Assembly (NCBI GenBank): GCA_035041965.1
Contig: JAPYMA010001582.1
Coordinates: 186,001-250,000 of the forward strand
DNA: 64,000 nucleotides
From: Anisakis pegreffii
Lineage: Eukaryota; Nematoda; Chromadorea; Rhabditida; Anisakidae
Reading direction: 5' to 3'
A program made the position numbers and the translations under genes. How positions within the stretch are numbered: the first letter of the stretch is position 1; each line of letters opens with the position of its first letter. Below are positions 1 through 10,699 of this stretch, one piece after another. The notes under the pieces were generated by a model. It searched no databases and was not told where the DNA came from. It worked only from the letters and a program-made list of their open reading frames with translations.

Positions 1-670
1 ATAAATGACAATATTTCGATAGTATTCCATGTTCAGCTCAATTGCATTGCAAAATGCGAGGTTGTGATCAGCACTGAACGCAGCGAAACGAAACGTGTGG
101 ATTATCAGCGGAATTCCAATTCGATTGAGTCACATTGGCATCATTCAATGAAATCTGTGGCATTAATATGAGTTAAAAAAGGTGATAGGATACCATTTAT
201 GCTCACATTAATAGAATCTTAACCAGTATTCAACGAAGAAAACAATATGTTTTTATCATCTCCACGTGAAGGTCACCCACAATCATTTTATTGCTGAAGA
301 ACATCAATTTCGGCGACATTCGTTCTTGAGAACACCAACTGCGACTTGAGCAAATATTGACATGAAATATTCTCCGCAAACATTATATCGTTAAGAACGT
401 TCTTTTTTCATCGTTTTTTCCTGTGGAAGAATGTGCTGTTTTAAAGAATGTTATTCTGATTCGTTATACACAATCAGATTCGATTGAAACTGACAATGAG
501 TGTAAAATGAAAGCAATTGAAAAAAAAACCTCACATTTTCCGACTTATAGCATAGAACAGCTGACCGAGCAGAATGGGTTAATTATCTTGTGGAAACAGT
601 TACCAATTCAACAAGCAAATGAGAATTTAACGACGTCATTTAGCTATCTCCGGAACAGTTTTTGTCTTAC
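1..670. other. Intergenic or intronic sequence, no gene seen
   Basis: AT-rich sequence. An open frame on the plus strand at 423-686 has no ATG start and no coding character, and overlaps the donor end of the minus-strand exon. Nothing else is supportable. Confidence 0.4.
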
Positions 671-863
671 ACACGTCAATAGATGACGCATGTCAGCTCT
701 CCATTCCCAATCGAACAATTTGATAGGTGCATTCAGCTGTTTGGGTTGAACAAAAGGGTTTCCCCAACGGTCCAACACAGCTAATGAGCACAGGGATTGC
801 CCGGCTCCAGAGGGATTTCCCCATTTTAATCTTTCTGCTTGAACGACGTAATGCGAGGATAAT
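671..863 (-). CDS. Unrecognised exon of a partial gene running off the left edge
   Basis: Reading the minus strand, one frame stays open from a stop near 915 down to a strong donor (TGT|GTAAGAC) at 671/670. The likely acceptor is CACCAG just before 863; an alternative is GTTCAAGCAG about 30 bases later. The peptide is unusually protein-like, with segments such as ERLKWGNPSGAGQSLC, LAVLDRWGNPFVQ and IKLFDWEWRADMRHLLTC. It is rich in Trp and Gly and locally richer in GC than the surroundings. The start of the open frame (IIVVI) is hydrophobic and could be the end of a signal peptide if the exon begins further upstream. I do not recognise the family. The gene would continue at positions below 671 and probably outside the window; no further exon was found in 1-670. 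Confidence 0.4.
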
Positions 864-1524
864 CTGGTGATGACAACAATTATACCGAAACGCGTTAATA
901 TTTTGTTGTGAAATCCAGTTTATTTGGGAACACGATAACTGCATATATTGACCGACGAAGTGAGGAGATTTAGCGGTGGGTTTTGCCAGCGATCGCAAGG
1001 AGTTGAAAACAAAAGATCAACAAATCAAAATGATCAACAATCGTTATTTTGCGATTACTTGATCACTCACATGAGTTGATCGGCTCGAAACACATGAATC
1101 CAATATTTTGTTCAATTGATGAGGCAGATTCAGAGGAATTTCCAAAAAACATGCATTAAAAAGAAGATCGGAATGATCATGACGGCTTAGTCTTATCACT
1201 TAATTCCTCTGCTCCCGTTACGACTACATATTGAAAAGGAACGAAGTTTAAACGACCAACGACCAGAAAAAAGGAACAAACATTCCATTCACATTTTGAA
1301 TAATCTCAGCAACCATTTTTTCATAATCCTACTTAACAATGGTTTATGATCGGAAAAAAATTGGAATATGCAATCAAATTCTCCACCAACTCTCCGAACT
1401 TTAATGTCAAGGTCAATTCAAATTAATGAAAAGTTGGAATTCACGTTTTCAATGAATTGACAATACCGATCTCAGGTTATTTTAGTAAAATTCTGCAAGT
1501 GTTGGCAGTTGCTTGTTTAAATAA

Positions 1525-2787
1525 ATGCTACGTACGGCCGAGTCGTTCACTAAAGCTACGGTGAGTTACATCGTTGCATTTGTCTCAATTGGGGTTTATC
1601 CTATTTGAACAACACCATTCGATATGAAGTATTCCAATCAAATATCCGTGATTTTCAGCCATCAGGTGGTGACGTATGCTCTCCTCGATCGCAATTCGAC
1701 AGTTTTCCGGATTATGGTAGCAGCAGCAAAAGCGAACGATATGCAGATCAAGGTCTCATCTAACTATTCATCTGCTCCCATTTAATTCAGTAGCGATATG
1801 TGTGTTGAGAACACCTATAAGAAAGCCAACATGCTGAAAATTCGAAATTGAAACGGGAATTATCATCTGATTGGAAGTTGGTAACAATAACAGTAATGGA
1901 CATCTACATTTATGAACAATTTCATGCACGAGAGAATCAGAAAACATCATTAAAGCTGTAGGGAACAAAAAGTTTGCTTGCGAATCGATGCTACTACGAT
2001 CGTCAAAGCATGGAGATAATTTCATAAGAAATTTCATTACTCGAAGATTTCATTACTGAATAAACATCGTCACAAAAGAGTTCACAATAGGAAGAGAGGA
2101 ATTTCCAAAAAAAATTCCGAGATCAATCACTAGCGATCAGAAACGAGGCACTACTGAATAATTCATCGCGCATTACGAAATAAGCTCATTGAAGCATGCT
2201 TTCTTCAGTCCCAATTAACATCTCATTGAATAAAGCAGAAGAAAGTCTGAAAAATTTCGTTTAAATTCCAATTTGGTTACGTGCTCTGGAGATTTCTATG
2301 GCTAGTGAGGGCTACAGAAATATTTAGAGAACTTTATCGATCCGTGGCACTTGAAAAATTCGACGAAATGATGTTTACGACATTGTGAAAAGTGGAAAAG
2401 AAAAAGAATTTACTTAATTAAGTATTCGTGATGAGACGAAAAATTTCGTTATGTTTCACCCAATTTCTTTCAAAGTGCATTCCATTGAGAAGCCATTAAT
2501 TTCATCATTTCCATTCGTTTTTCCTTCTCGGATAGCGAAGGCAGCAACCGGACATGGTAAATGAAGTAACTACGTTGTGCCGTGTTCAAATTTTCGTTGT
2601 ATGAGGGAAATTGAGCAGGAAATTTTCAGAAGACACTTCGTTCGAGAAGTATTTATTTAATCAGCAAAACAAACTCATTCCGAGTTTATGCTTTCCTATT
2701 ATCACCAATATCACTCATATCACATTCTTCCTTCCTTCTTTCCGCACAGCTAACGATAACAGCATTTGGAATCATCTGTCTTCATGA
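1525..2787 (+). CDS. Small unrecognised protein, four-exon model
   Basis: Exon 1 (1525-1560) has an ATG preceded in frame by TAA and ends at an ideal donor (GCTACG|GTGAGT). Exon 2 (1659-1752) starts after GATTTTCAG and ends CAAG|GTCTCA in phase 1. A 21-base microexon (2536-2556, phase 1 to phase 1) is optional. The last exon (2750-2787) follows TTTCCGCACAG and ends at TGA. With the microexon the product is 62 residues, without it 55; both keep the frame. The peptide is Ser-rich and begins MLRTAESFTKAT. It includes FDSFPDYGSSSKSERYADQ and ends SIWNHLSS. No signal peptide or membrane segment is seen, and the family is not recognised. The stop lies only about 135 bases upstream of the SH2 gene on the same strand, so this could be the first gene of an operon. 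The phases agree at every junction, but short exons can match by chance. Confidence 0.4.
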
Positions 2788-2904
2788 AATTTGAACTTGG
2801 ATTATTGATCTGGCAAGCACGGAGGTTTTGGGCTACTCTCCCATATTGCCCAATGATTTCTAGGGAGAGGGCTTCTGAGAAGTGCATCGGCAAAATCGAT
2901 TAAT

Positions 2905-2914
2905 TTCACTTTAG
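2905..2914 (+). promoter_or_regulatory. Probable spliced-leader trans-splice acceptor of the SH2 gene
   Basis: TTCACTTTAG ends eight bases before the ATG at 2923, with no coding exon upstream in frame. A pyrimidine-rich AG placed just before a start codon, downstream of another gene on the same strand, is typical of nematode SL trans-splicing. This is inferred from position only. Confidence 0.4.
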
Positions 2915-2922
2915 TGGTGGGA

Positions 2923-4060
2923 ATGTCAACGATAGCAGATGCCGAATGGTTTCACGGGCACTTGTCGAGGACGAAGGCCTGCGAACTGCTTCAGGATAAC
3001 GGCGACTTTTTAGTCCGCATAGCACAATCGAAGGCTGATCGTGTGAGCACTTGATTGCATATTGCTTTCATCCGAAAAGCGATTTTTATCGTGCAACTCA
3101 AATCGTCCACACTGATCCAGATGAACTAGAAGTCAATCGATCAGGATAAATTCAATCTGTTTGATCTATGAGAGCGAATATGCGATGATCACTAGGGATG
3201 CTCTCAAATTTACAGACTCTCAAAGCGGTTTTATCAGTTAAGTGGATGGGACGTCATTACCACTTCGAGATCCGCGAGCGGAATGGCTTATTCTATGTTG
3301 AAGGATATCGTTTCTATAGCATTGTTGATCTGATTAGCCATTACCTCAACGAACAGGTTTGCGTTTTGTTCAAAACATATAGGGTGTTTTTGAGCACTTC
3401 ATACATAACAATAATTTTAACAAGATGCATTCATGTGTTAGAAAATGCAAAGTATAATAGGTTTAAACACATTCAAATGATATGCTGCAATGACATTCTG
3501 TAAGAGACGAAGAATTTTCTGTCCATGCATGATTAGAGGAGAGATTATTAGACCGACATCATCGTGTGTCTTCAATGTACTGCTTCGAACTGTGAATCCC
3601 AAAAGGCATCGAAAGAAGCAATTGAAGTTCAAAATAGTCAATTAGTGATGCATCGGGAGACGTAATTCTCAACGAAAAATTGAATCTTCAACTCTGGATT
3701 GGAAAAACAGAATTAAGACAATCTACTGAACCCTACTGACAATCTACCCTGATCTACTGACAATCTACAATCTACTGAATCTACTGAAATAAAGAGACCA
3801 ATGGTAACGTGAGTTGCAGAGTAGGGCCCAGGATTTCTTTAATATCTTCAGTTGGAAGCCAAATTATGCTAGACTCAGTCGTCAGTGAATAATCCATTTA
3901 GCGATTACAGTGTCCTCTCACGAAGCGTTCCGGTGCGCTGCTCAAGGATCCAATTGGTCGTGTACCATTTCGCAATGATCCATTCATATTGAAAAGTGTG
4001 ATTAATCTAATGGTTGTGTGCCTAATTGTTGTCTTCCTTTATATTTGTATTCATTTATAG
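2923..4060 (+). CDS. SH2-only protein with FES/FER-type SH2 domain
   Basis: Three phase-0 exons (2923-3042, 3216-3356, 3911-4060) give 136 residues. The SH2 domain fills residues 7-87: it starts AEWFHGHLSRTKACELL, has the phosphotyrosine-binding FLVR motif (GDFLVRIAQS, with its Arg near residue 36), a GRHYHFEI strand and SIVDLISHYL near the end. The following PLTKRSGALL matches the linker that joins SH2 to the kinase in FES/FER kinases, so the domain comes from that nematode-expanded subgroup. No kinase domain follows: the frame ends at TAG 4060. The role would be binding of phosphotyrosine proteins as an adaptor, which is inference. The last residues (VVCLIVVFLYICIHL) are strongly hydrophobic; alternatively a 48-base intron (GTTGTG...TTTATAG) removes them and ends the protein at LMI. 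An AATAAA lies at 4168. Confidence 0.85.
3718..3789. repeat. Imperfect tandem repeat of an ACAATCTACTGA unit in an intron
   Basis: The words AATCTACTGA and CTACTGACAATCTAC recur about six times with small indels. The tract lies in the second intron of the SH2 gene, about 120 bases before the last exon. Confidence 0.7.
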
Positions 4061-4167
4061 ATATGATCACCTCCTATATTCATATCATTCCAAGTGATCG
4101 CCTCTATTCCTTTGCCTTGTTGCTTGAGTTTTTTTGCCAGAGAATATTGTTAGCTTTTGATTGATGA

Positions 4168-4173
4168 AATAAA
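4168..4173 (+). terminator. Candidate polyadenylation signal of the SH2 gene
   Basis: A canonical AATAAA lies 108 bases after the SH2 stop codon, on the coding strand. It is the first one downstream, but the hexamer is common in AT-rich DNA. Confidence 0.4.
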
Positions 4174-5135
4174 TTCCGTAATAGTGCATGTAAAATGCAT
4201 TGTAAATGCTTCTGCGCAGTTTTTCATCAGACTGTCCGAATATTTATTCCATTAATATGAATACCATAACAGCAATAAAAAGATTTTATCTTCAAGAAGT
4301 CAATCACTAATGGAGCGACATTCCAAACCGATATGAACACTCTTTATGTTGTCAACACAGAAAACTATTCTGCATTTTGAAATACTCAAGGAAAGCGAAG
4401 TAGATAGTTCAGAATCGGAAAACACTTCGTTTATAGTCAGCATAAATGTGTTCGTGAAAAATGATATGCTGATTACAACAACATGTCGGAAATCAGTTTA
4501 AACAACATGTCAAACAAAGTCTCGGATAAATCAATGCAATATATTGATATCATCTAGTCTTTAGATAAAAACATCTGGTAGCCAGCATATGATGTTACAC
4601 GAAGAAGGATCAAAAGAGCACAGTAGATCAAAAGAATGATTAAGTCTATGACAGCTGAATCCAGCGTTGGCTCTTCGAGAAATATGGATCTTTAGCATCC
4701 ATTCGCTCGCACAGCTTGACAACAACGATTATCCGCATTAACCAAAGCTTCCTTCAGTTGGGCACAACTGTCCTGGAAAGCATATTTAGGATAATCCATG
4801 GGAATATGAAGTAAAACCCTTTAAAAGATGTGAGATGTCTACACAGGTGGTTTAACATTCAGTCGTTAGACGACAATCAATTCAAAAACATAACATGAGA
4901 GATGCTGGCAAGAGAAATCGGTTTATCTCATCTAAAATTCTTGAAACGGAAAAATTGTAGTAGAGTACGGAAAACGTTGCATGCTTTCAACATCCTCAAA
5001 AATACCAATGTAAGTTATTAAACGAACTCATTTGGAGTGTTTTATTATAGATTATTATGTCTTTACTGCTATTTAAATTTTTGATGAAGTGTTCATGTGA
5101 TATTTGTGATGGATTGAGGTTATAGGTGTATCGTA
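4174..5135. other. Intergenic spacer between convergent genes, no gene seen
   Basis: AT-rich sequence between the plus-strand SH2 gene and the minus-strand secreted-protein gene. No exon, repeat or RNA gene could be supported. Confidence 0.5.
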
Positions 5136-6000
5136 TCAAATGAATGCAAACTTAAAAGGAGTACATGCCTCATGCTGAAAATGATTTATCTGCGTTTGCC
5201 AATCCATATATGTGTTCACGTAACCTTCACACCAATACGGATCCTTTCCGGTACAGTCCGGATCTGAAAATAGTCTTATTATGCGTTTTCTGTTTGTGAA
5301 CCTGATCTTTTTGGTCTGATCATGAATCGTTACGATCTTTTTATGATCCACATTTGCTTTAGATTAATCAGCTCAATATATTAGATGAATATAAAATTAA
5401 TTTAGAATGCTATATTTATTGAGAGTTTTGCCAAAACGATAGAAAGTCCAATAATAAGAGAGAATATTGTGTAAACTTTCCACAACTCCGAGCACCTGAC
5501 CCCTCACCTTCATACTTCTCCAGCGCTTGTTCGTTCTTTTGCAGGACTTGGGCAAAATCTGGTGAGTCAACATTTACCGTAGGATCGTACATTGTTGGTA
5601 GATTACTGGACTGCCTTCGACGTCGAAGGAACAAAGCTGAAAGCCAACTCAAATCTATCGAATTGTCCTAATTTGCATGAATTAGACAATGATCACTCAA
5701 TGATAGTCGCTAATGCAATGATAATTTCAACCGTTAATGTTGCTGAGTAAATCTTTGCAAAACGAGCATTCAATGCTAATGCATCGTTCTCTTTAGCATT
5801 GAGAGAGAACTCGCACAGTTCTCTTCAATGCAGAAGAGAGCTTGCAATGGTTTTAAAAGCAAAAAGCAAATCTTGACCAGGTTGCAGAACATTCCCTTTT
5901 GGTGTCCAATCAAAGAAACAGTCGGATGACAAATAATTACACAACGGTGTGTTCGGATCACTTGTTGACACACCTCTTGTGAATTGCAGCAATATCAGAG
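5136..6000 (-). CDS. Secreted cysteine-containing protein with tetra-Arg site, 5' exon missing
   Basis: Three minus-strand exons join in phase 1: 5878-6000 (after TTTTTTCAG), 5508-5636 (after GGCTTTCAG) and 5136-5263 (after CTATTTTCAG, ending TGA). The first visible residues LILLQFTRGVS look like the end of a signal peptide, followed by CNYLSSDCFFDWTPKGNVL. Exon two brings a run of four arginines (LFLRRRRQSS), which could be a furin-type cleavage site, and an acidic helix-prone stretch (FAQVLQKNEQALEKYE). The last exon holds CTGKDPYWCEGY and one more Cys. The cysteine-pair style DxxCxG..P.WCxGY resembles nematode secreted proteins, but I cannot name the family. An initiating exon ending in phase 1 must lie upstream (above 6000) and was not found. 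Inside the last exon a 45-base GT...TTTTCAG segment could be removed without changing frame. Confidence 0.55.
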
Positions 6001-7600
6001 CTGAAAAAATTTTGAAAACTGTAGGATGACAATGCTTAGTGAATTGCAAAGCATTCACTTCATACTGAGCTATCGGGTGGCATTCTCAGTGAAATAGTAC
6101 GTCATAAAGGTAGCTGAATTCATTATGAGCATAAAAATTTGCAAATCCTTTTTTTAAAATTGTTTCACTAATTGTAAATTGATCTATTCAGAGAACTCGG
6201 ATAATAACGTGAAAAGAGGAGGATATTTTACCGTTAGAAATGAGGATCAGAGGTGATCGTAGACCATGCATAGTCGACAGTGAGACTGGAGTGATCTCCA
6301 AGAAGTCATTTCAGCATTATTTATAGTTTGGACTTTTCCAATGTTTACCGCTCCATTCCAGTTTCACATTAACTATAAGAGTTCAACTTATGCATCGCCG
6401 GATCATTGTTTGAGGCAGATTTGTAAACATTCCACCGATTTCGTAAATACTTCATAATGTACTCTTATTCACCATATGTTCACAATTATTCATTATGCAA
6501 GAAGCACTTGATTTCTCGTCGCCAAAATACTAATTTTCGAAAATACTGGCTTATTTTCATTCACTGAACAATACGCCTTGTCCTGTTGCTGTGAAAATTT
6601 GCTGGAAATTTGCAAAATTATAATTGTGAGAATTTGCACTTCGTGAATGAACATTTCACATGTTCAGCTCAACCGGAATATTGCTAGGAATCAATGAACT
6701 ATGCGATCATTTTGCATTGATAAAGTTTGTTACCATTATTTCCATTCAATCAAAACTAATACGGAGAATTTCTCACGTGAATAAATGTCAACGAAATCGA
6801 AAGCATTTCCCGAAATCTTTAAAAGTGTTTCTCCAAATCACATCAAGATGCAACCTTGCAAGAAAAGCATCACCGAAAATGTGAATGATCAGCTTTTACA
6901 CAGCAATCACAAATACAAAATTCACGTTAATTTACTTTTTGATGTGCAGTATGGACAGCTACTCTGCAACTTATAGGAACTGTGAAAAAATTCATGATTA
7001 GATCGCGAATCGTATAAACTTTGTTCTTACCATAACTATATCGCATTGTTACTGAAAAACTTAGTTATAGATTCGGTGAACAGTTGCCAGTCGTACCAGC
7101 AATATGCGTATTTATTATCAGGAGTATTGTAAATGTAATATTCAACATTTCACTTAAATCGTGCTTAAATGATTGCTTTTATTTGCAGTACTGTAAGATG
7201 TGTTCGCGGCACTCATTCTTTTGCTTTTCATACATGCAACTTCCAATTTTACTCTCATCCTCTGCGTGATTTTTCGAAATTTTCATTCTTCCATGGTGAT
7301 TTTTAATTGATTTATCATTCTTTGAAAGCGTTGTTATAGCCCTGTTTTCATTCTTTCCTTCATGTTCTGTATAGACACCAGTGAGAGACAACACTGTCAA
7401 AAAGTAGTGGATCAATGAGAAATCAAATGGAGCGTTCACCGATCATCGCTCCAAATCACTCGGATTTTAACTGATCTATTAAGAAGTACATATGAGTAGG
7501 ATTCAACTTCAATGGCGGAATGAATAAGGAAAGTAGTCATTCCAAGTAATCTCTGTAGAATCTGCATCCCCAAATCGTGCCCAATTAGTTACAATTTAGG
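6001..7600. other. Spacer without a supported gene
   Basis: This stretch should contain the first exon of the 5136-6000 gene, but no ATG exon with a hydrophobic start and a phase-1 donor was convincing. Open frames at 6660-6976 and 7084-7439 lack coding character. Confidence 0.4.
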
Positions 7601-7622
7601 TTTCAGTGAAGAAGCAGTCAAA

Positions 7623-7727
7623 ATGGTAGAAGAATGTTCTGTCCACTCTAGCGTAAACAATCTTTATACTGATCTCGTCAACACTTCAAAAACGTTTATT
7701 CAAGTTGCATCGATCATCAAAAGTTGA
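7623..7727 (+). CDS. Possible 34-residue mini-ORF after a splice acceptor
   Basis: An ATG lies 17 bases after a good acceptor (AATTTAGGTTTCAG, ending at 7606). The frame is open through the acceptor region and runs for 34 codons to TGA. The peptide starts MVEECSVHSSVNNLY and is amphipathic. It could be the final exon of an unrecognised plus-strand gene or a short trans-spliced transcript. There is no family match and no supporting downstream signal, and the gene would sit between two minus-strand genes. Confidence 0.2.
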   Translation: MVEECSVHSSVNNLYTDLVNTSKTFIQVASIIKS

Positions 7728-7873
7728 TGTGACTGTGAATAGGTACAAGTGAAGTTCGAGAATGTACTATAGGTGAGATGAAATGAGATTGAGCGTATAA
7801 ACTTGAACGATTTTAAAGTATTCGAGGTGATATCATAAGCAAAACGTCGACTCTAAACAACAATAAAAACAAT

Positions 7874-10661
7874 TTATAATTTCTTGTCCAGACCGAGTAC
7901 ATGCGCAATTCCATGTAGGCCATGCAGCACGCCCGAAACCGTTTTCGTTAAAATGGATTTTTTGGGCTTCTCTTGAGAGGGTGCAGATGCTCCGAGGGAT
8001 CCAGTTGACTGCACTGCAGCTACTTTTTCGTCAGTTTTCTCTGGAATCTCTACGCATCCTAACTTTCCAAATCTAGGAACCTGCAAAGCATATTTTTGCG
8101 TTATCGAATGAAATTGTTGTTAGAGATGACAAGCAAGTGGACAAATAAGATGAATAAACGCGGATATCATTCATTTAAATCGTAGAAACTGCACAGCAAT
8201 GAATGTTTCCGGCAGCTTCTCGGCTATATTTTCAACTAATCAGACAACAGCTTAGTTGCATACCCGATGACTGAAGTAGTTGCGATGATCCCAAATATAG
8301 CCGTCATATTCGGATAACTCAAACGTGAGACGATCACTGCAGTTGAAATCTTCGTCTTTTGGGGTTCCTAAGCATTCCACATACTCAGCCCCGTCGTACA
8401 TACCGTCTGGATACCTGGAAATCAGTTGATCTTGCTAATGATCGTATTGTTGTGGAATCGTAATCGAGTACGGTATTAAAGAGATCCGAAAAACATAAGA
8501 TCACACACAGATTGAAGGGGTAAGCATAGAATCCTACCAAATTTCAGTACCATGATGATAAGCCTTTCCAAGGCCATCTCCCAAACACGGTCTGCTATCG
8601 TCATCGTCATCTGGAGTCTCATCTTCTCCTTTCCGACACGCAGGCAAGTGAGGCACTATGTCGGCTCGATGAACCACACGGAAACTGAAACAATCGCAGT
8701 TACAGTCAACATCGCTCAGCTGGATTCCATGATCTTTGATGATCATTTGTTAGCATTACTGAGTCCTACATTAAAATCTCTTACTAATTACCTTCAAGAA
8801 TATTGATCAACGAAGACCTAAATCCTATTTGATGGATCTGAATCCTGCTTGCGCCAGTCACGTAGGATTCAGATCCTTGTGAACACACTCGGGTTTTTCA
8901 CTCGAGTCTTTCAAAGGGATTCAGATTCGTCCTGGAACATTCTATTCAGATAACTGACTGGTACGCAAGATGACGCTCCATTGTTGACCGAACTCGTGCA
9001 AATCATTTTATGGTGGATTGTTGTAATGGTCTGCCTATGTGAGATATTTCGGCGCATTTGTGAGATTTGTATTAAATTGAAGTGATTTTTATGATTCAGC
9101 ATGTGGTAGTTGTAGGTTGCTGATTCCGATAGATGGATGAATAGCAGCGATTATAGTGGAATCAAAACTACTCATATGAAGCTAAGAGCAAATATTGAAT
9201 AAATGAACGATTCGATGAGAATAGAATCTAGCGAACATGAATACTCACCTGTATGGCACCAGTTCGTCGAATTTATTCGAAAACGATTTATCTCCAACAC
9301 GAGGCTCTCCAAACGTTATCAATTTTATCTCGTCTGACCTTCGCAGGTCTTCCAGTACTGTTCGTATGGCAGCTAACGCCGCCAATGCACCACCTGAAAC
9401 ATCACCAAATATGATCTTCAAATGATCTGAGTGGTTCACACCAAAGCGATTGAACCATCCGGATAGAAATTATCCATTTTGTGTAAGACGAAGTTTTCAT
9501 TTAAGAAATTACCCAATGAATGCCCCGTGAATGTCACTGCATAACTCTTAAAGTTCGGATCTTTCAATGTTGGCAGAACATTCGGCCAAATTGCATCCAG
9601 AGCGTGGAAGAAGTAACGATTGACCTGAAATGCACAAATTAAAACTTTATTTTTCAGCTTCCACGAGATTCGATTGACTTCGAGCACTTTTGGTTTGATT
9701 AACAGCGTGCAATTCCAGCACTTATTACTGAATCAAGAATGGCACCAAATCATTCAGCGGACTGAATTAGAACCATGTAGACTCATCACACAGAGACCAT
9801 TCGAACCATTGCGTGCTCACAAGCTTAGGCTCTAGATCTTCGTGAGGATGAGGCAATCGAATAAGAGATAAGAATGAATTTGCATGCCTTTCCAACCCCG
9901 AAGAAGTCATGACCGGGTTTGAGTGATTTCCAACCCTCCAGCAAGAGTTGTTTCTTGGTTTTAGTGCCACGGAATACCACGATAATTTGTCTCAACTTGT
10001 CCGATCTCAACGTGTATCCTGCGCAACTGCTTTCGTGCGTATCACAAACAGTATTCGCTTCATTCACCATATACCAGTGGTCATCTGATGGCAGTGTGCT
10101 GAAATTCAAAGTCAGTTGCATTCAAATCACAACCACTTTGATATTATGCCTGTAAGTTATCTGAATGATGCAGACACCCTGTGAACAGTGTTATTGAAAT
10201 ACACCAAGTTGTTTAGGCGACTGCATCAGATGGCAAATCAGATGGCGTTATATAATATTCAACTTTTTTGCATGAAAATTCATCGCAAATATCAGCACAT
10301 CGTTAACGAAATTGCATTGGACTTCAAATATCGTGAACTCGCAGGTCCTACGAAAAGTCACATCGCCTTAAATGATCCCTGCCAAAACTTGAACAAACAC
10401 TTTGCTTATGTGCATTGAAGTAGACTGAAACGATCTTAGCAGATCAATCGGCAGCCATCCGGCGAAGAAGGAACCAACCAATTGACTGACTCACTTATTA
10501 ACGCATGTTTCAGGCATATTCGAATAGGCGGCCGCTGCTAAATTGACGAGTACTTTTGCTTCAGCTTCATTGTATTTGGTCAAATGCAGATGTACAGCAC
10601 AAACTGCTGATATCAATAGAGTAACTGTTACGGAAAACAACAGTACACTGCTATGCTCCAT
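7874..10661 (-). CDS. Secreted class 3 (alpha/beta hydrolase) triacylglycerol lipase
   Basis: Seven exons on the minus strand (10661-10495, 10098-9888, 9624-9513, 9393-9249, 8684-8538, 8414-8264, 8080-7874) sum to 380 codons with consistent phases. Residues 1-22 form a signal peptide (MEHSSVLLFSVTVTLLISA). The Lipase_3 fold follows: IIVVFRGTKTK (core strand and oxyanion region), FHALDAIWPNVL, the nucleophile elbow TGHSLGGALAAL (Ser162), LITFGEPRVGD, then HRADIVPHLP, whose Asp220 is the expected catalytic Asp. WDHRNYFSH holds the probable catalytic His304. The product likely hydrolyses ester lipids outside the cell. There is an acidic insert (five consecutive Asp) after residue 230 and a basic Ser/Lys tail ending HVLGLDKKL. 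Exon 2 best joins exon 3 through a GC donor (AAAG|GCATGC); a GT donor nine bases earlier would drop three residues. The acceptor just upstream of the ATG suggests trans-splicing. Confidence 0.9.
8834..8876. repeat. Perfect 13-base inverted repeat in a lipase intron
   Basis: GGATCTGAATCCT (8834-8846) and AGGATTCAGATCC (8864-8876) are exact reverse complements separated by 17 bases. The pair lies in the intron between lipase exons 4 and 5 and could fold into a hairpin. Confidence 0.75.
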
Positions 10662-10677
10662 TCGAAAAATTGGACTC

Positions 10678-10691
10678 CTGAAAGTATGAGG
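10678..10691 (-). promoter_or_regulatory. Probable trans-splice acceptor of the lipase gene
   Basis: On the minus strand CCTCATACTTTCAG ends 16 bases before the lipase ATG at 10661. Since the ATG exon starts directly with the signal peptide, this acceptor fits either SL trans-splicing or a 5' UTR intron. Confidence 0.45.
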
Positions 10692-10699
10692 GCATTCAA

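Noticed and set aside
1768..2037. Minus-strand 89-residue ATG ORF
   Set aside because: It sits in an intron of the small plus-strand gene, has no splice or family support and its hydrophobic run is short; kept only as a possibility.
8552..8806. Plus-strand 84-residue ORF with ATG
   Set aside because: It is the antisense shadow of lipase exon 5, which carries clear family motifs on the minus strand.
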